From Planctomycetia bacterium (GTDB taxonomy: Bacteria; Planctomycetota; Planctomycetia; Gemmatales; HRBIN36): a stretch of 64,000 nucleotides of DNA. The position numbers and the translations under genes are program-made. The stretch lies in assembly GCA_016795155.1 (NCBI GenBank), contig JAEUIE010000032.1, positions 143,001-207,000 on the forward strand. The letters run 5' to 3'. Below are positions 41,687-51,269 of this stretch, one piece after another. Position 1 is the first letter of the stretch; each line of letters opens with the position of its first letter. Under the pieces are notes generated by a model, which was not told the origin of the DNA, did not search any database, and worked only from the letters and a program-made list of their open reading frames with translations.

Positions 41687-42433
41687 CTAGGGTCGGGCTT
41701 CCGGTGCCTGAGTCTTAATGATGGATTTGGTCTGCACTTCGACTACTTTTTCGACATTCTTACCAAAATCAGGGTTATTTAACACTGTCCAGAAGTCTTT
41801 CTTTACCTCACTTGCCACAAACTCTGGCCCCTCAATCACCACTTCAGTCATCAGGCGGCTTTGAAAATTGGCTTTGGCCAGTATTTCCACAAAAACAAAA
41901 ATACCTTGCGATTGGATTGGCATCTGTTTGAAAATCTTGCGGCGGAATAGTTTGACCGGGCATTCAGGATCCTGCATCCATAATCCAAACAGTTGGTAAG
42001 CTTTTGAGAAAAACTGCCTTCGTTGCCAGCCAGCCTGCTTGGATTGTCGTACGCCACAGACAACATCCACCTGGTCTATTTCCTTGAGGCACAACTCTAA
42101 ACTCGATGCTGGAAACCCGACTGGAAGAACAAACAGCAATGGGTGTTTGGATTGCTCAATTCCCACCCGAAGTGCCGATCCGACTCCCTGGCTAACCTTG
42201 TCATCTGCCACCAGCCTGGCTTTTCCACAACCAACAAGTGCAGATTGAAAAGTCTCTTCCATTCCTGACTCAACGGGAATCAAAACTTCGAACTCATTAC
42301 GTTTCAGTTGGTTGAGTTCTTTTTGCAATTCACTTAATGTGAGCTTCAACGAATCAGCAGAAGCATGCTCCGCCAGCACCACGATAGATAATGGTTCATG
42401 TGAAATGGCAGTGCGTTCCCAGAGTGAATTCAT
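41687..42433 (-). CDS. Divergent GT2-like protein lacking the DxD motif
   Basis: 248 residues from ATG 42433 (a TTG two codons upstream is possible). The pattern resembles dolichyl-phosphate-mannose synthase-type GT2 enzymes: SIVVLAEHASAD, QGVGSALRVGIEQSKHPLLF, VDVVCGVRQSKQAGWQRR, and LWMQDPECPVKLFRRKIF. Where active enzymes have a DADxQ metal motif, this one has LPVGFP, so it is probably inactive or works without metal. It lies upstream of the lipoprotein gene with the same orientation. Confidence 0.7.
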   Translation of the reverse strand: MNSLWERTAISHEPLSIVVLAEHASADSLKLTLSELQKELNQLKRNEFEVLIPVESGMEETFQSALVGCGKARLVADDKVSQGVGSALRVGIEQSKHPLLFVLPVGFPASSLELCLKEIDQVDVVCGVRQSKQAGWQRRQFFSKAYQLFGLWMQDPECPVKLFRRKIFKQMPIQSQGIFVFVEILAKANFQSRLMTEVVIEGPEFVASEVKKDFWTVLNNPDFGKNVEKVVEVQTKSIIKTQAPEARP

Positions 42434-42456
42434 GATCAAGCCTGATCGCTATTGCT

Positions 42457-42498
42457 CCCCTCTACCCTGGAGGGAGAGGGGTTGGGGGTGAGGGGGGG
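42457..42498. repeat. REP-like palindromic element, copy 2
   Basis: CCCCTCTACCCT-GG-AGGGAGAGGGG forms a stem with one bulged A, followed by TTGGGGGTGAGGGGGGG. Shared with copy 1 at 20001-20030 are the CCCTCT/AGAGGG arms and the G-rich tail. It lies in the divergent gap between the GT2-like gene and truB. Confidence 0.6.
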
Positions 42499-42569
42499 CT
42501 CTTGTTGTTAGACACTAAGTCAGATTGCTATCTTAACACTAACAATGACAATCGCCACATGGATATGGT

Positions 42570-43457
42570 ATGCAATTAAGATCGGGATATCTGCCTGTAG
42601 ACAAACCACCCGGCATGACCAGCCGGGATGTGGTTAATCACGTTCAAGCCTGGTTTCCCAAGACGAAACTGGGGCATGCTGGTACCTTGGACCCCGCCGC
42701 CACCGGGCTCTTGATCATCGGCGTTGGCTCCATTGCCACCCGATTCATCGAATACGTGCAGGATCAGGAGAAACAGTATCGGTCTGTTTTCCAGCTAGGC
42801 AGTATAAGTACCACCGATGATGCAGATGGGGAGATTACTGAGAATACGGTTGTAGAACCACCCAGTCTGGAAATGATACAAGACCAGCTTACCAAGCAGA
42901 CTGGCGTCATTATGCAGACTCCACCTGCCTATAGTGCTGCCAGGGTGATGGGGGTCCGAGCACATACCCGTGCCAGACGCGGCGAAACGGTCGAACTGAA
43001 ACCGCGGCAAATCAGCGTCTATGAATTCCAATGTCTGCGATACCACTTTCCCGAACTTGAAGTGATGGTGAATTGCAGCAAAGGTACGTATATACGCAGC
43101 CTCGCTCGTGATCTGGGCCAAATATTACAAACCGGGGCCTATGTCAAAGCACTGCGAAGGACCCGAATTGGAAAAGTAAATGTCGAAGATGCGATAAACC
43201 TGGATAGCAGTGCCGACGAAGCAATCAAGGTCATGCTACCGGTATCTGTAGCAGTGCAGCATCTGCCTCGTTTGGTTGCCAGTGATGAAGAAACGAAAAG
43301 ATTGCGACAAGGGCAAATAATACTGACCACTTCTCAAATCACCGGCGAAATGGGTTTATGGAATCGTGACACATTTATTGGAATTGTGAAATGCGGAGAA
43401 GATCGAGTGATCACTCCAACCAAGATGATTCCTACTGATGTAACAGGATTGGACTGA
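42570..43457 (+). CDS. truB: tRNA pseudouridine-55 synthase TruB
   Basis: 295 residues. The catalytic aspartate is D41 in GHAGTLDPAATG; other family motifs are LPVDKPPGMTSRDVV, EKQYRSVFQLG, TPPAYSAARVMG and CSKGTYIRSLARDLG. It isomerises U55 in the T-loop of elongator tRNAs. In many bacteria it sits near rbfA or infB, but here it is alone between a repeat element and the PEP-CTERM gene. Confidence 0.96.
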   Translation: MQLRSGYLPVDKPPGMTSRDVVNHVQAWFPKTKLGHAGTLDPAATGLLIIGVGSIATRFIEYVQDQEKQYRSVFQLGSISTTDDADGEITENTVVEPPSLEMIQDQLTKQTGVIMQTPPAYSAARVMGVRAHTRARRGETVELKPRQISVYEFQCLRYHFPELEVMVNCSKGTYIRSLARDLGQILQTGAYVKALRRTRIGKVNVEDAINLDSSADEAIKVMLPVSVAVQHLPRLVASDEETKRLRQGQIILTTSQITGEMGLWNRDTFIGIVKCGEDRVITPTKMIPTDVTGLD

Positions 43458-43585
43458 GTTGCCATTCTCAAGAATTCACGGTTTTTTTGCTTTTATTCGC
43501 TTTGAATACCCGTTAACATTTTCCTGCCTTGCTTTTTTTATCAGCAGGGCTTCATCTTGATGATCATCCTGAGACGGAAGAAGTA

Positions 43586-46180
43586 ATGATTCATCCTCGT
43601 CGTGCATTTCGTGTTTTCTCTCTGGCAACCACAGTTAGTTTACTCAGCGTAGTGCCGGTAGCGGCTCAAACGTTTAACTTTACAAGTGGTACCCAGAGCT
43701 GGAACAATCCCAATAACTGGACACCGATTGGTGTACCCAATGGAATTGATGCGTCAGCGACGTTTAATTCGCCAACGGGTACGCAAAGCGTTCAATTGAA
43801 TGCTGCAATCACAATCGGTTTCTTGGACATCACTCATAATGGCACTTCCAACTTTAATCTGGTGAACGGGACTGGTGGAAGTCTGACACTGGAAACTTCA
43901 GGAGGTGATGCAAGTATCGTTTATAATGGTACAAGTGCAACTACTAATGTTATTACCATTGGAGCCTCGATAACCCTTAACAGCAACACTGTTGTTAATG
44001 TTTTCAATGTTGCCCCCACAGGTACTGCTGGAATGACCTTCATCGGTGCAATATCGGGGAATGGAGATTTCATCAAAGGTGGCGATGGTAAGTTGACGTT
44101 CAGCGATGTTGCCAAGACTTATTCTGGCGCGACAATAATTGACCAAGGCAGGCTCAGATTAACCAGTGCTGGATCACCAACAGCAACTTCATCCATTACG
44201 GTCAATAATGGTGGTCAGCTGTTACTTGAGACTGGTGCAATCTGGAATCTCGGATCAGGTTTGATTTCTCTAAATGGCAATGGCTACACTGATTTTAATA
44301 CAGCTGCAAACGGTTTGGGTGCATTGCGTGTTAACAACACATCAACAATAAATAACAATCTTGACCTCGCCAGCGATTCAAGAATCCACATTGCTGGTGG
44401 CACTACAACGATTTCCGGAGCCTTTTCCGGGGCATCTGAACTAATCAAATCCGGATTGGGTACAATTGTATTCAGCAATACATCATCTTCACACACCGGC
44501 AACATTGTCATCGAACAGGGCACCATCAATTATGGTTCCGGTGTCAGCATGGGTGGTGGTACTGTCACGCTTCAGCAATTAGCAGGCACCAACACTGTCA
44601 GACTGCAACTCAACAGCAGCCAGACTATCACTAATCCTTCCACGGTTTGGACTGATACGACCGGCACCCGTACTCAGAACATCGATCTTGGGACCAATGT
44701 CAATACTGTCCTCACAATTAATCAGGATGCAGATACGTATTTTGGTAATGGTGCCATTAGCACCATTACTGGCACCATCACTGGCTCGGGTTCCATCGTG
44801 AAGAATGGTCCAGGCACACTGACACTTACTGGCAACAACACCTACAACGGCACCACTACGATTAATGACGGCTTTATCTCTGCTGATAATGAATCCTCAT
44901 TCGGTTCCAATCCAGGGAGCTTTACAGCCAATCGTATCACGCTTAATGGTGGAGGACTGCGGGCGAACCAGTTTGCACTCGATTTCTCCAGCAATCGAGG
45001 TATCACTCTAGGCCCGGCGGGTGGAACTTTTGACAACATCAATGAAACCATTTCGATCTCTACCGGAGTATCCGGGACTGGAAGCCTTACCAAGCTAGGC
45101 GCCGGTGTACTTTCCATGTCGGGCGCCAGTTCTTACCTCGGAATCACCACAGTGAATGAGGGCACGCTCTGGGCCTATGGCGGAAACAACCGACTGCCTC
45201 AAACTACGGTGGTAATTCTGGGCGATGGAACCAATACGGCAGTGTTCCGCCTCGGCAACAACAGTCAAGATGCAAACGGTTTCACCCATACCATCAGCGG
45301 GCTGACCACCAATGGCAACTCTCTCTCCAATGCTGTCGTTGGTGGACATAACGAAGATTCGACTCTGGTTATCAACAATTCGCTGAACTTCACTTTCTCA
45401 GGAACACTTGGCGGTGGCGGAACCTTTGAGAATAATCTCAATCTGGTAAAGTCTGGACCCGGCACCCTGATCCTGACCGGTTCAAGCACCTATCGGGGCA
45501 GCACCACTATCAACGGCGGAATTCTGGTGCACAACAGCAATTACACCGGCGCTGCTGTTGGCAACTTTACCGTCAACAACACCGGCACACTTTCCGGCAC
45601 CGGAACCATTAACAACAACGTTCTAATCAATGCTGGCGGTACCCTGGCGCCAGGGCAATCTGCCGGACGACTTACCGTCAATGGCAACGTCACCTTCAGT
45701 GCTGCTTCTACCTTCCTGGCAGAGGTCAATGGCACGGTTGCTGGTACCAGTTATGACCAGTTGCGAATTGGCTCGGGTGGATCGCTGTCGCTGAACAATG
45801 CCAATCTGATCGTTTCGATAGGTTATAACCCTGCATTTTCTGATCGCATCTTTCTGACGGATAACCAGTTTGCTGGCTCCATTCTCGGCACCTTCAGCGG
45901 CTTGAACGAAGGCTCTACGGTGATCTTGAGTAATGGCGATTACTCAGGAGTTATTTCCTACCTTGGTGATTTCGGATCGAACGCACTCTCTGGCGGAAAT
46001 GATGTCGTGATCTTCAACATCATTGCCATTCCCGAACCTGGTTCCATCGCCCTGATGGGTATTGCAGGGTTTGCCTGCTTGCAGTGGTATCTTCGTCGCA
46101 AGCCAGTGGCCAAGGTAGAAGTGGAATCGGAATCAATTGAACCGGCTGCTGAATCTAACGAAACACCAGTTAAAGTCTAA
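43586..46180 (+). CDS. PEP-CTERM surface protein with autotransporter-associated beta repeats
   Basis: 864 residues from ATG 43586 (GGAAG upstream), with a signal peptide (about 1-28, ending PVAAQ). The body is a beta-helix of autotransporter-associated repeats, seen at least six times as forms of GPGTLTLTGNNTYNGTTTIN (also GDGKLTFS, GAGVLSMSGASSY, GPGTLILTGSSTY). A PEP-CTERM sorting signal is at the end: PEPGS (816), a transmembrane helix and RRK (837-839). Unusually, 25 more residues rich in Glu follow the RRK. The protein should be exported and processed by an exosortase, not seen here. Its stop codon overlaps the stop of the convergent MaoC gene. Confidence 0.9.
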   Translation: MIHPRRAFRVFSLATTVSLLSVVPVAAQTFNFTSGTQSWNNPNNWTPIGVPNGIDASATFNSPTGTQSVQLNAAITIGFLDITHNGTSNFNLVNGTGGSLTLETSGGDASIVYNGTSATTNVITIGASITLNSNTVVNVFNVAPTGTAGMTFIGAISGNGDFIKGGDGKLTFSDVAKTYSGATIIDQGRLRLTSAGSPTATSSITVNNGGQLLLETGAIWNLGSGLISLNGNGYTDFNTAANGLGALRVNNTSTINNNLDLASDSRIHIAGGTTTISGAFSGASELIKSGLGTIVFSNTSSSHTGNIVIEQGTINYGSGVSMGGGTVTLQQLAGTNTVRLQLNSSQTITNPSTVWTDTTGTRTQNIDLGTNVNTVLTINQDADTYFGNGAISTITGTITGSGSIVKNGPGTLTLTGNNTYNGTTTINDGFISADNESSFGSNPGSFTANRITLNGGGLRANQFALDFSSNRGITLGPAGGTFDNINETISISTGVSGTGSLTKLGAGVLSMSGASSYLGITTVNEGTLWAYGGNNRLPQTTVVILGDGTNTAVFRLGNNSQDANGFTHTISGLTTNGNSLSNAVVGGHNEDSTLVINNSLNFTFSGTLGGGGTFENNLNLVKSGPGTLILTGSSTYRGSTTINGGILVHNSNYTGAAVGNFTVNNTGTLSGTGTINNNVLINAGGTLAPGQSAGRLTVNGNVTFSAASTFLAEVNGTVAGTSYDQLRIGSGGSLSLNNANLIVSIGYNPAFSDRIFLTDNQFAGSILGTFSGLNEGSTVILSNGDYSGVISYLGDFGSNALSGGNDVVIFNIIAIPEPGSIALMGIAGFACLQWYLRRKPVAKVEVESESIEPAAESNETPVKV

Positions 46181-46650
46181 TCCGAATTATTCTTCAGATT
46201 AGCCCGACCTTCCACCAGCGTGGTGGTAATGCCACGCTGAAGCACTTTTTCCTGCTGATTCAACACTTCACATTGCCAGGTGAGCAGTGCTCTGCGGCCT
46301 CGGCCCCGCACTTCTTTTTCCAGCAAGGTGCTGCGGATGTGAATCGTGTCGCCAATAAACACCGGTTCAAGAAACTGCCAGTCCTTGATGCCGACAAACG
46401 CCAGAGTACGGATGGGTGGGCTATTGATGGAGAGTCCGCTGGTCACCGCCAGGGTGAGCAGTCCGTGGGCGATAGGTTTGCCATACGGCGTATTGCGGGC
46501 GTATTCATGATCCGTGTGAATGGGATTGAAGTCGCCGGATATACCGGCAAAGTTCACGATGTCTGCTTCCGTGATCGTGCGGGCTGAGGATATCCAGCTT
46601 TGCCCTTCTTCCACGTCATCCATATAGAGATGATAATCGTTGTATGCCAT
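46177..46650 (-). CDS. MaoC-family dehydratase (R-specific enoyl-CoA hydratase-like)
   Basis: 157 residues from ATG 46650; a GTG at 46659 is possible. The hot-dog fold hydratase motif is ISGDFNPIHTDHEYA, with Asp and His as the usual catalytic pair, followed by GKPIAHGLLTLAV. Members hydrate 2-enoyl-CoA. It is the last gene of the leftward eight-gene operon and overlaps its neighbour by 35 bases. A CoA-transferase alpha subunit earlier in the operon hints at shared acyl-CoA use. Confidence 0.91.
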   Translation of the reverse strand: MAYNDYHLYMDDVEEGQSWISSARTITEADIVNFAGISGDFNPIHTDHEYARNTPYGKPIAHGLLTLAVTSGLSINSPPIRTLAFVGIKDWQFLEPVFIGDTIHIRSTLLEKEVRGRGRRALLTWQCEVLNQQEKVLQRGITTTLVEGRANLKNNSD

Positions 46651-47668
46651 GAGTGGCACTCCGCTCCCGTTGCAGCATCAAGGACAGGTGATCCATCACG
46701 GTACGGTATTCATTCCATTCTAAGCCATCAACTGTCAGTTGGCACGATGCAGTAATCCCATCGACCAGTGGTTCCTTCGCCAGGGTCGCTTCCCATAACT
46801 GGGATTCCTTGCCTGCATCAAACTGGGCAGCCAGATCCTGTCGTTGTTTCAGCCAGGCGGTACCAGCAGCCAGGGCATAGGTGCCCCAGTTGCTGGTGCC
46901 TGAAACAATCAACGCCTGGGTTGGCACGCGACACGCAATTTTACTCCCTCCATCAATGTTGTCACGAATAATCAGCCAGGGAATACGCCCCATGCCGATC
47001 TCATTGCCCCCATCACCAATACCAATGGTATGAACATGCGCGGGATGAGCCTCAAACAACCGGTGTACCGGCGAGGTGAATGCTGCCAGTTCATAGCCTC
47101 GCATGGAATAGGGGCGATTCCAGCAGCCTGGATCGACCTCGCGGGCAAACTGTCCGATTGGTGCAGGTTGATCGAACGATTGCTGTATCAGCGATGATAA
47201 ACTGTGGCTCGGACCAGCCCGTTCAATCGATATCAGATGGGTGATATGCGGATTTCGCTGCCAGAATGATTGCATCCAAGAATTGGTTTCGGGATCATCA
47301 GGCGAGGGCAGTTCACTGAGCCTGATATGATCTTCCAAACCATTCAACCGCAATGCAATTTCCAGCACCGAGCAGCAGCCAGCTTCAGAGAGAATAGTTA
47401 CCCCAGTGCCAAGCTGATGAAGAATATCAGCAAGGAATATTGCACCCAGTGGGCCATCAGTTTCGTAGCACTCGGCCCGTGCCACATAGAACCCGGTAAC
47501 GATGGCAACTTCCAGCCGTTTGGACACAGCGAGCGATGTGCAGGCAGCTTGCAGATCAGCTGCAGTATGACTAACCAGGCTGCGGCCGGGGATGCGATCA
47601 AGTCCTCGTCCTGCCGGATCGCGGGTGATCAGATGCCGCAACTCTGCAAAAAACTGCCAGTCGTACAT
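46616..47668 (-). CDS. DUF4392 / D-glutamate cyclase-like protein
   Basis: 350 residues from ATG 47668, one base overlapping the previous stop (TGATG). Signature blocks are VTGFYVARAECYETDGPLGA, SIERAGPS, IGIGDGGNEIGMG and VSGTSNWGTYAL. These match the DUF4392 family, whose mammalian relative is D-glutamate cyclase (5-oxoprolinase-type chemistry on D-glutamate). The bacterial substrate is not established. It is seventh in the operon. Confidence 0.85.
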   Translation of the reverse strand: MYDWQFFAELRHLITRDPAGRGLDRIPGRSLVSHTAADLQAACTSLAVSKRLEVAIVTGFYVARAECYETDGPLGAIFLADILHQLGTGVTILSEAGCCSVLEIALRLNGLEDHIRLSELPSPDDPETNSWMQSFWQRNPHITHLISIERAGPSHSLSSLIQQSFDQPAPIGQFAREVDPGCWNRPYSMRGYELAAFTSPVHRLFEAHPAHVHTIGIGDGGNEIGMGRIPWLIIRDNIDGGSKIACRVPTQALIVSGTSNWGTYALAAGTAWLKQRQDLAAQFDAGKESQLWEATLAKEPLVDGITASCQLTVDGLEWNEYRTVMDHLSLMLQRERSATHGIQRLSSLYG

Positions 47669-48366
47669 CAGGCAGCCTCCAGGCCAAGCGAACGGAAGCC
47701 TTTCCATGAAGCAGGCAGCGGTGCGGTTAACGTCATCGGTTCATAACTGATAGGGTGCTTGAATGTCAGTGCTCTGGCATGCAGTGCGATCCCGTTAGGA
47801 AATTTTTCGGTGGAACCATATTTATCGTCGCCCACAATGGGGTAACCCCGGCTGGCAAGTTGTACGCGAAGTTGATGCGTTCTACCTGTGCGGGGATGCA
47901 GTTCGATCCATGTATGTTTTTCGTCAGCAGCTTTGCAGTGAAAATCGAGCCTCGCCAGCTTGGCGCCGGGAGTGCCGAACTTAACCGTCTGAACCTTCCC
48001 CTGCATGGTGTCTTTCCAAAGCCAGTTTTCCCAGGTTCCTTTTTGGGGTTCAACCTTGCCTTCTACCACAGCCCAGTAGACTTTATCCACTTCCGATTCA
48101 CGAAACTGTTCCGCCAATCGACCAGCAGCTTTGCTGTTACGGGCATACATCAAAACACCGGAAACGGGCCGATCCAGCCGATGTACCACGCCCAGAAACA
48201 CGTTGCCCGGCTTGTTGAATTTCTCTTTGAGGTAGGCTTTCACCTGTCGATCCAGCGTCTCTTCGCCACCTTCGTAACCCGTCGTGAGGTAACCCGCTGG
48301 CTTATAGATTGCCAGGCAATGGTTATCCTCAAACAGGATTTGCAGCGGTGGCAGTGGCGGAGCCAT
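47668..48366 (-). CDS. RluA-family RNA pseudouridine synthase
   Basis: 232 residues. The catalytic aspartate is D65 in VHRLDRPVSG, followed by family motifs KVYWAVVEGKVEP, ELHPRTGRTHQLRVQLA and PIVGDDKYGS. No S4 domain precedes it, so it is like the shorter RluA/TruC members acting on rRNA or tRNA. The start lies 38 bases inside the 3' end of lnt, and the stop overlaps the next start by one base. Confidence 0.93.
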   Translation of the reverse strand: MAPPLPPLQILFEDNHCLAIYKPAGYLTTGYEGGEETLDRQVKAYLKEKFNKPGNVFLGVVHRLDRPVSGVLMYARNSKAAGRLAEQFRESEVDKVYWAVVEGKVEPQKGTWENWLWKDTMQGKVQTVKFGTPGAKLARLDFHCKAADEKHTWIELHPRTGRTHQLRVQLASRGYPIVGDDKYGSTEKFPNGIALHARALTFKHPISYEPMTLTAPLPASWKGFRSLGLEAA

Positions 48367-50056
48367 GGCGTCTCTTCAAGTGGATGAAAATACTGATGCA
48401 GAATGCCAGGCAGATGAAAAGCCAGCATGCCAGCGGTAATACATCTCCCCATACTGTATACACAGTGAATTCCGAATAAATGGGGATACTGCCAATCAAG
48501 ACCCCTTCGCGAGCCTTCGCCTCGCTCCAACTGCTACTGTTTTTCCCCATTACCGGGATGGCGCCGGTTTTGGTCTCCTGTTCACCCTGAGATGGCACAT
48601 GTGCAGGCAGTGCAATCACTCGGCCCAGTGCATCAATGATACAGGAAATCCCCATATTCACTGACCGGACCATCGACCGACGATGTTCGATGCAGCGGAA
48701 GCGGGCACACACCAGGTGCTCTTCATGTTCTTCAGAACCTTTGAACCAGCCATCGTTGCTGATATTCACAAAGAAATGAGGGTTTTCCTGCATCATGTAC
48801 GAGCGGGTCAAATGGGGCACCGTGTCTTCATAACAAATCAGCGGGGCAATGCGATATTGCTTCCAAGGCAGCGATGTGACTTTGTTCCCAGGCTTGATCG
48901 TGTATTCATATTCGTAAGGCGACAGCCATTTCATGAAGGGCAGCGTATCCGCCCAGGGGATGTACTCACCAAATGGCAGGCAGACGATCTTGTCGTAATG
49001 GGCCTTTTCGTTGCCCTGCCTGTCAATCAGCAATGCACTGTTGGTATGCTTCATGGATTCGTTCTTGAAGTCATACACATTGAATCCAAAGAGAAGATCA
49101 GCTTTCCACTGGCTGGCGTAGTGACTGGCCCAGGCCCGGCATCGTTCCAGCCCGACGGGTAATCGCGGGAATCGTTCCACCGCCCAGGCAGGTAACTTAT
49201 CGTTTTCCGGGCGAATCCATGTAATAGATAAACAGGTTTCCGGCGCAATGATCAATTCAGGTTGATAGCTGGCAGCATGGTTGCCTAGCCGAACATAGGT
49301 TTCATCAATGGTTTTCCACAGTTCCGGATCGTTACGCAAATACTGTGGCTGGTTGCCTTGCAGCACGGCGATGCGTGGCGTCTGTTCACGTGTGAATTGC
49401 CCTGCATCCTTCATGATTTGAATGGAGCCATACCAGCTCGCCACGCCTACAAGAACGATCGCTGGCGCCAGTTCAGAACAAACGGAACCCAGTGTGCGAC
49501 GCTGTGTAACCCGTGCCAGGGCCATGTTGATGAGCATGACCATGAAAGAAAGTCCGAAGACGCCAACCAGATCTGCAGCTTGAATGAAGTAGAGTTCATC
49601 ATGCTGCGTATGCCCCAGGTAGTACCAGGCATAGCCGATCCAGATTTGTGAGCGAATATACTCGAGCGCTGTCCAACTGATCGATGCAGCCAGGATGAAA
49701 GGAACATGCAGGCTGCGAACCAGCAGTTTGCTGAAGAGGAAAAAGAAATACCACTGCAGGGAAATGATCAGCGCCAGCACGATGTAGACAGCGTACATGG
49801 GCTCACTCGCCAGGCGAATCCACTGAAACGCCAGCAGGCAGAAAACGAACCCTGCCAGCCAGGCGGATAACACTGGCCGCTGGTACCATCGGTTCACCGG
49901 AGCATCGCTGACGTACTGTTGCAATACCCAGCCCAGTGGAATCAAGGCAATCCACCCTAGCCAGCCTGCATTGAGTGGAAAGAAACTGCACCAGAAGAGA
50001 ATGCTAGACAGCAGGCACCAGCCTATTGCAGGAACGGACTGCATGGAATTTCTCAT
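48329..50056 (-). CDS. lnt: Apolipoprotein N-acyltransferase
   Basis: 575 residues. The N-terminal half has about six membrane helices, then a nitrilase-like periplasmic domain (about 226-510) with the catalytic triad E273 (APET), K356 (YDKIV) and C408 (LICYED), and a last helix near 550. It adds the third acyl chain to lipoproteins, which fits the lipoproteins predicted in this window. It is slightly longer than the usual 510-540 residues. It overlaps moeA by 4 bases. Confidence 0.93.
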   Translation of the reverse strand: MRNSMQSVPAIGWCLLSSILFWCSFFPLNAGWLGWIALIPLGWVLQQYVSDAPVNRWYQRPVLSAWLAGFVFCLLAFQWIRLASEPMYAVYIVLALIISLQWYFFFLFSKLLVRSLHVPFILAASISWTALEYIRSQIWIGYAWYYLGHTQHDELYFIQAADLVGVFGLSFMVMLINMALARVTQRRTLGSVCSELAPAIVLVGVASWYGSIQIMKDAGQFTREQTPRIAVLQGNQPQYLRNDPELWKTIDETYVRLGNHAASYQPELIIAPETCLSITWIRPENDKLPAWAVERFPRLPVGLERCRAWASHYASQWKADLLFGFNVYDFKNESMKHTNSALLIDRQGNEKAHYDKIVCLPFGEYIPWADTLPFMKWLSPYEYEYTIKPGNKVTSLPWKQYRIAPLICYEDTVPHLTRSYMMQENPHFFVNISNDGWFKGSEEHEEHLVCARFRCIEHRRSMVRSVNMGISCIIDALGRVIALPAHVPSQGEQETKTGAIPVMGKNSSSWSEAKAREGVLIGSIPIYSEFTVYTVWGDVLPLACWLFICLAFCISIFIHLKRRHGSATATAANPV

Positions 50057-51267
50057 GACAGGGAAAATGGTGACAATACTTCAATCCAGTCACCGGCAGC
50101 ATAACGCACTTCGCCAGGCGGGAAAACCGCAAAAGAATCAGCCTGGCTGATGCTTCGCAAATCAGCAGACCCTTTCCACGCTATTGGTGCAGCCCGCCAC
50201 GGTTTTAATGCAGTGTTCAATTTCACCGGATGATACGTCGGCCGATCTGATCGATGCTGAAAATCGCATTGTAGTTGTGCTGGTAATAGCGAAGTCAGAA
50301 ACGGCGTAGACAATCCAGAGAGCTTTCGCAGGGCAGGGCGGATAAAGAGTTCAAACCCCACCAGGCTGCTCACCGGATTTCCTGGTAAACCAAATACCAG
50401 CGTTCTTCCACATTCGCCAAAAAAGAGCGGCTTGCCTGGCTTGAGTGCAACCTTATGAAAGATTGGCTCCACTCCCAATTGGTGAAGGACTTCTGGCACC
50501 AGATCTACCTTGCCTGCCGAGACGCCGCCGGTAATGATCAGCATATCCGATTGCAAACCGGTTTTGATGCACTGCAAGAGATGCTCACGGTTATCGCGGG
50601 CGATCCCCAGATAATTCGGAGTTGCCCCAGCGCTATGTATCAATCCCTGCAGCAGGCTCGCATTAGAGTTCCGAATATGCCCGGCTGGAAGTGCTTCACC
50701 CGGCTCGACAATTTCATCACCAGTCGTCAGCAGGCTGATTTGCACAGGCTGGAAGCACGAAACTTGAGTTCGGTTGACACTGGCAAGCAAACCCAAGGTG
50801 GCAGGGCGTATGGATGTGCCTGTTCTTAATACCACTTCACCCTGTTTCATTTCAGCGGCGCGCAACAGAATATTTTGACCAGGTTTAACTACTACTGGAA
50901 TCTGAACGGTAGTTGCATTCCGCGTTGTCTGCTCGTGCATCACTACAGCATCTGCACTCGTAGGAATTGGTGCACCGGTCATGATGCTGAAAGCTTGCCC
51001 CGTCTTCACTTCGTATTGTGAAACACTCCCCGCCAGAACTTCATCAACAACCTGAAACGAAGTAATGCCTGCTTGGATATCACTACTTCGGATGGCATAG
51101 CCATCCACCATCGACTTGTCAAAAGGTGGAGAATCGCCATCACAGGAAATCTCTTCAGCAAGTACTTTTCCGAGCGCAGCATGGAGAGGGATTTCGATAA
51201 ATGCAGTTGGCACTGGAGTATGCTGCAGAACCAGTTGCTGTGCTTCATCCACGGAGAGCAAAGACAT
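50053..51267 (-). CDS. moeA: Molybdopterin molybdenumtransferase MoeA
   Basis: 404 residues with the MoeA landmarks FDKSMVDGYAIR, MTGAPIPTSADAVV, TGDEIVEPGEALPAGHIRNS, TGGVSAGKVDLV and FGLPGNPVSSLV. It inserts molybdate into adenylylated molybdopterin. Other molybdenum-cofactor genes are not in the window. It begins 2 bases after pabA and overlaps lnt by 4. Confidence 0.95.
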   Translation of the reverse strand: MSLLSVDEAQQLVLQHTPVPTAFIEIPLHAALGKVLAEEISCDGDSPPFDKSMVDGYAIRSSDIQAGITSFQVVDEVLAGSVSQYEVKTGQAFSIMTGAPIPTSADAVVMHEQTTRNATTVQIPVVVKPGQNILLRAAEMKQGEVVLRTGTSIRPATLGLLASVNRTQVSCFQPVQISLLTTGDEIVEPGEALPAGHIRNSNASLLQGLIHSAGATPNYLGIARDNREHLLQCIKTGLQSDMLIITGGVSAGKVDLVPEVLHQLGVEPIFHKVALKPGKPLFFGECGRTLVFGLPGNPVSSLVGFELFIRPALRKLSGLSTPFLTSLLPAQLQCDFQHRSDRPTYHPVKLNTALKPWRAAPIAWKGSADLRSISQADSFAVFPPGEVRYAAGDWIEVLSPFSLS

Positions 51268-51269
51268 GG

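Noticed and set aside
42505..42545. TTGTTAG ... CTAACAA inverted repeat upstream of truB
   Set aside because: Only 7 bp with a 27-base gap; too weak to separate from chance.
43559..43568. GATGATCATC palindrome before the PEP-CTERM gene
   Set aside because: A 10-base palindrome is expected by chance at this window size and it has no supporting context.
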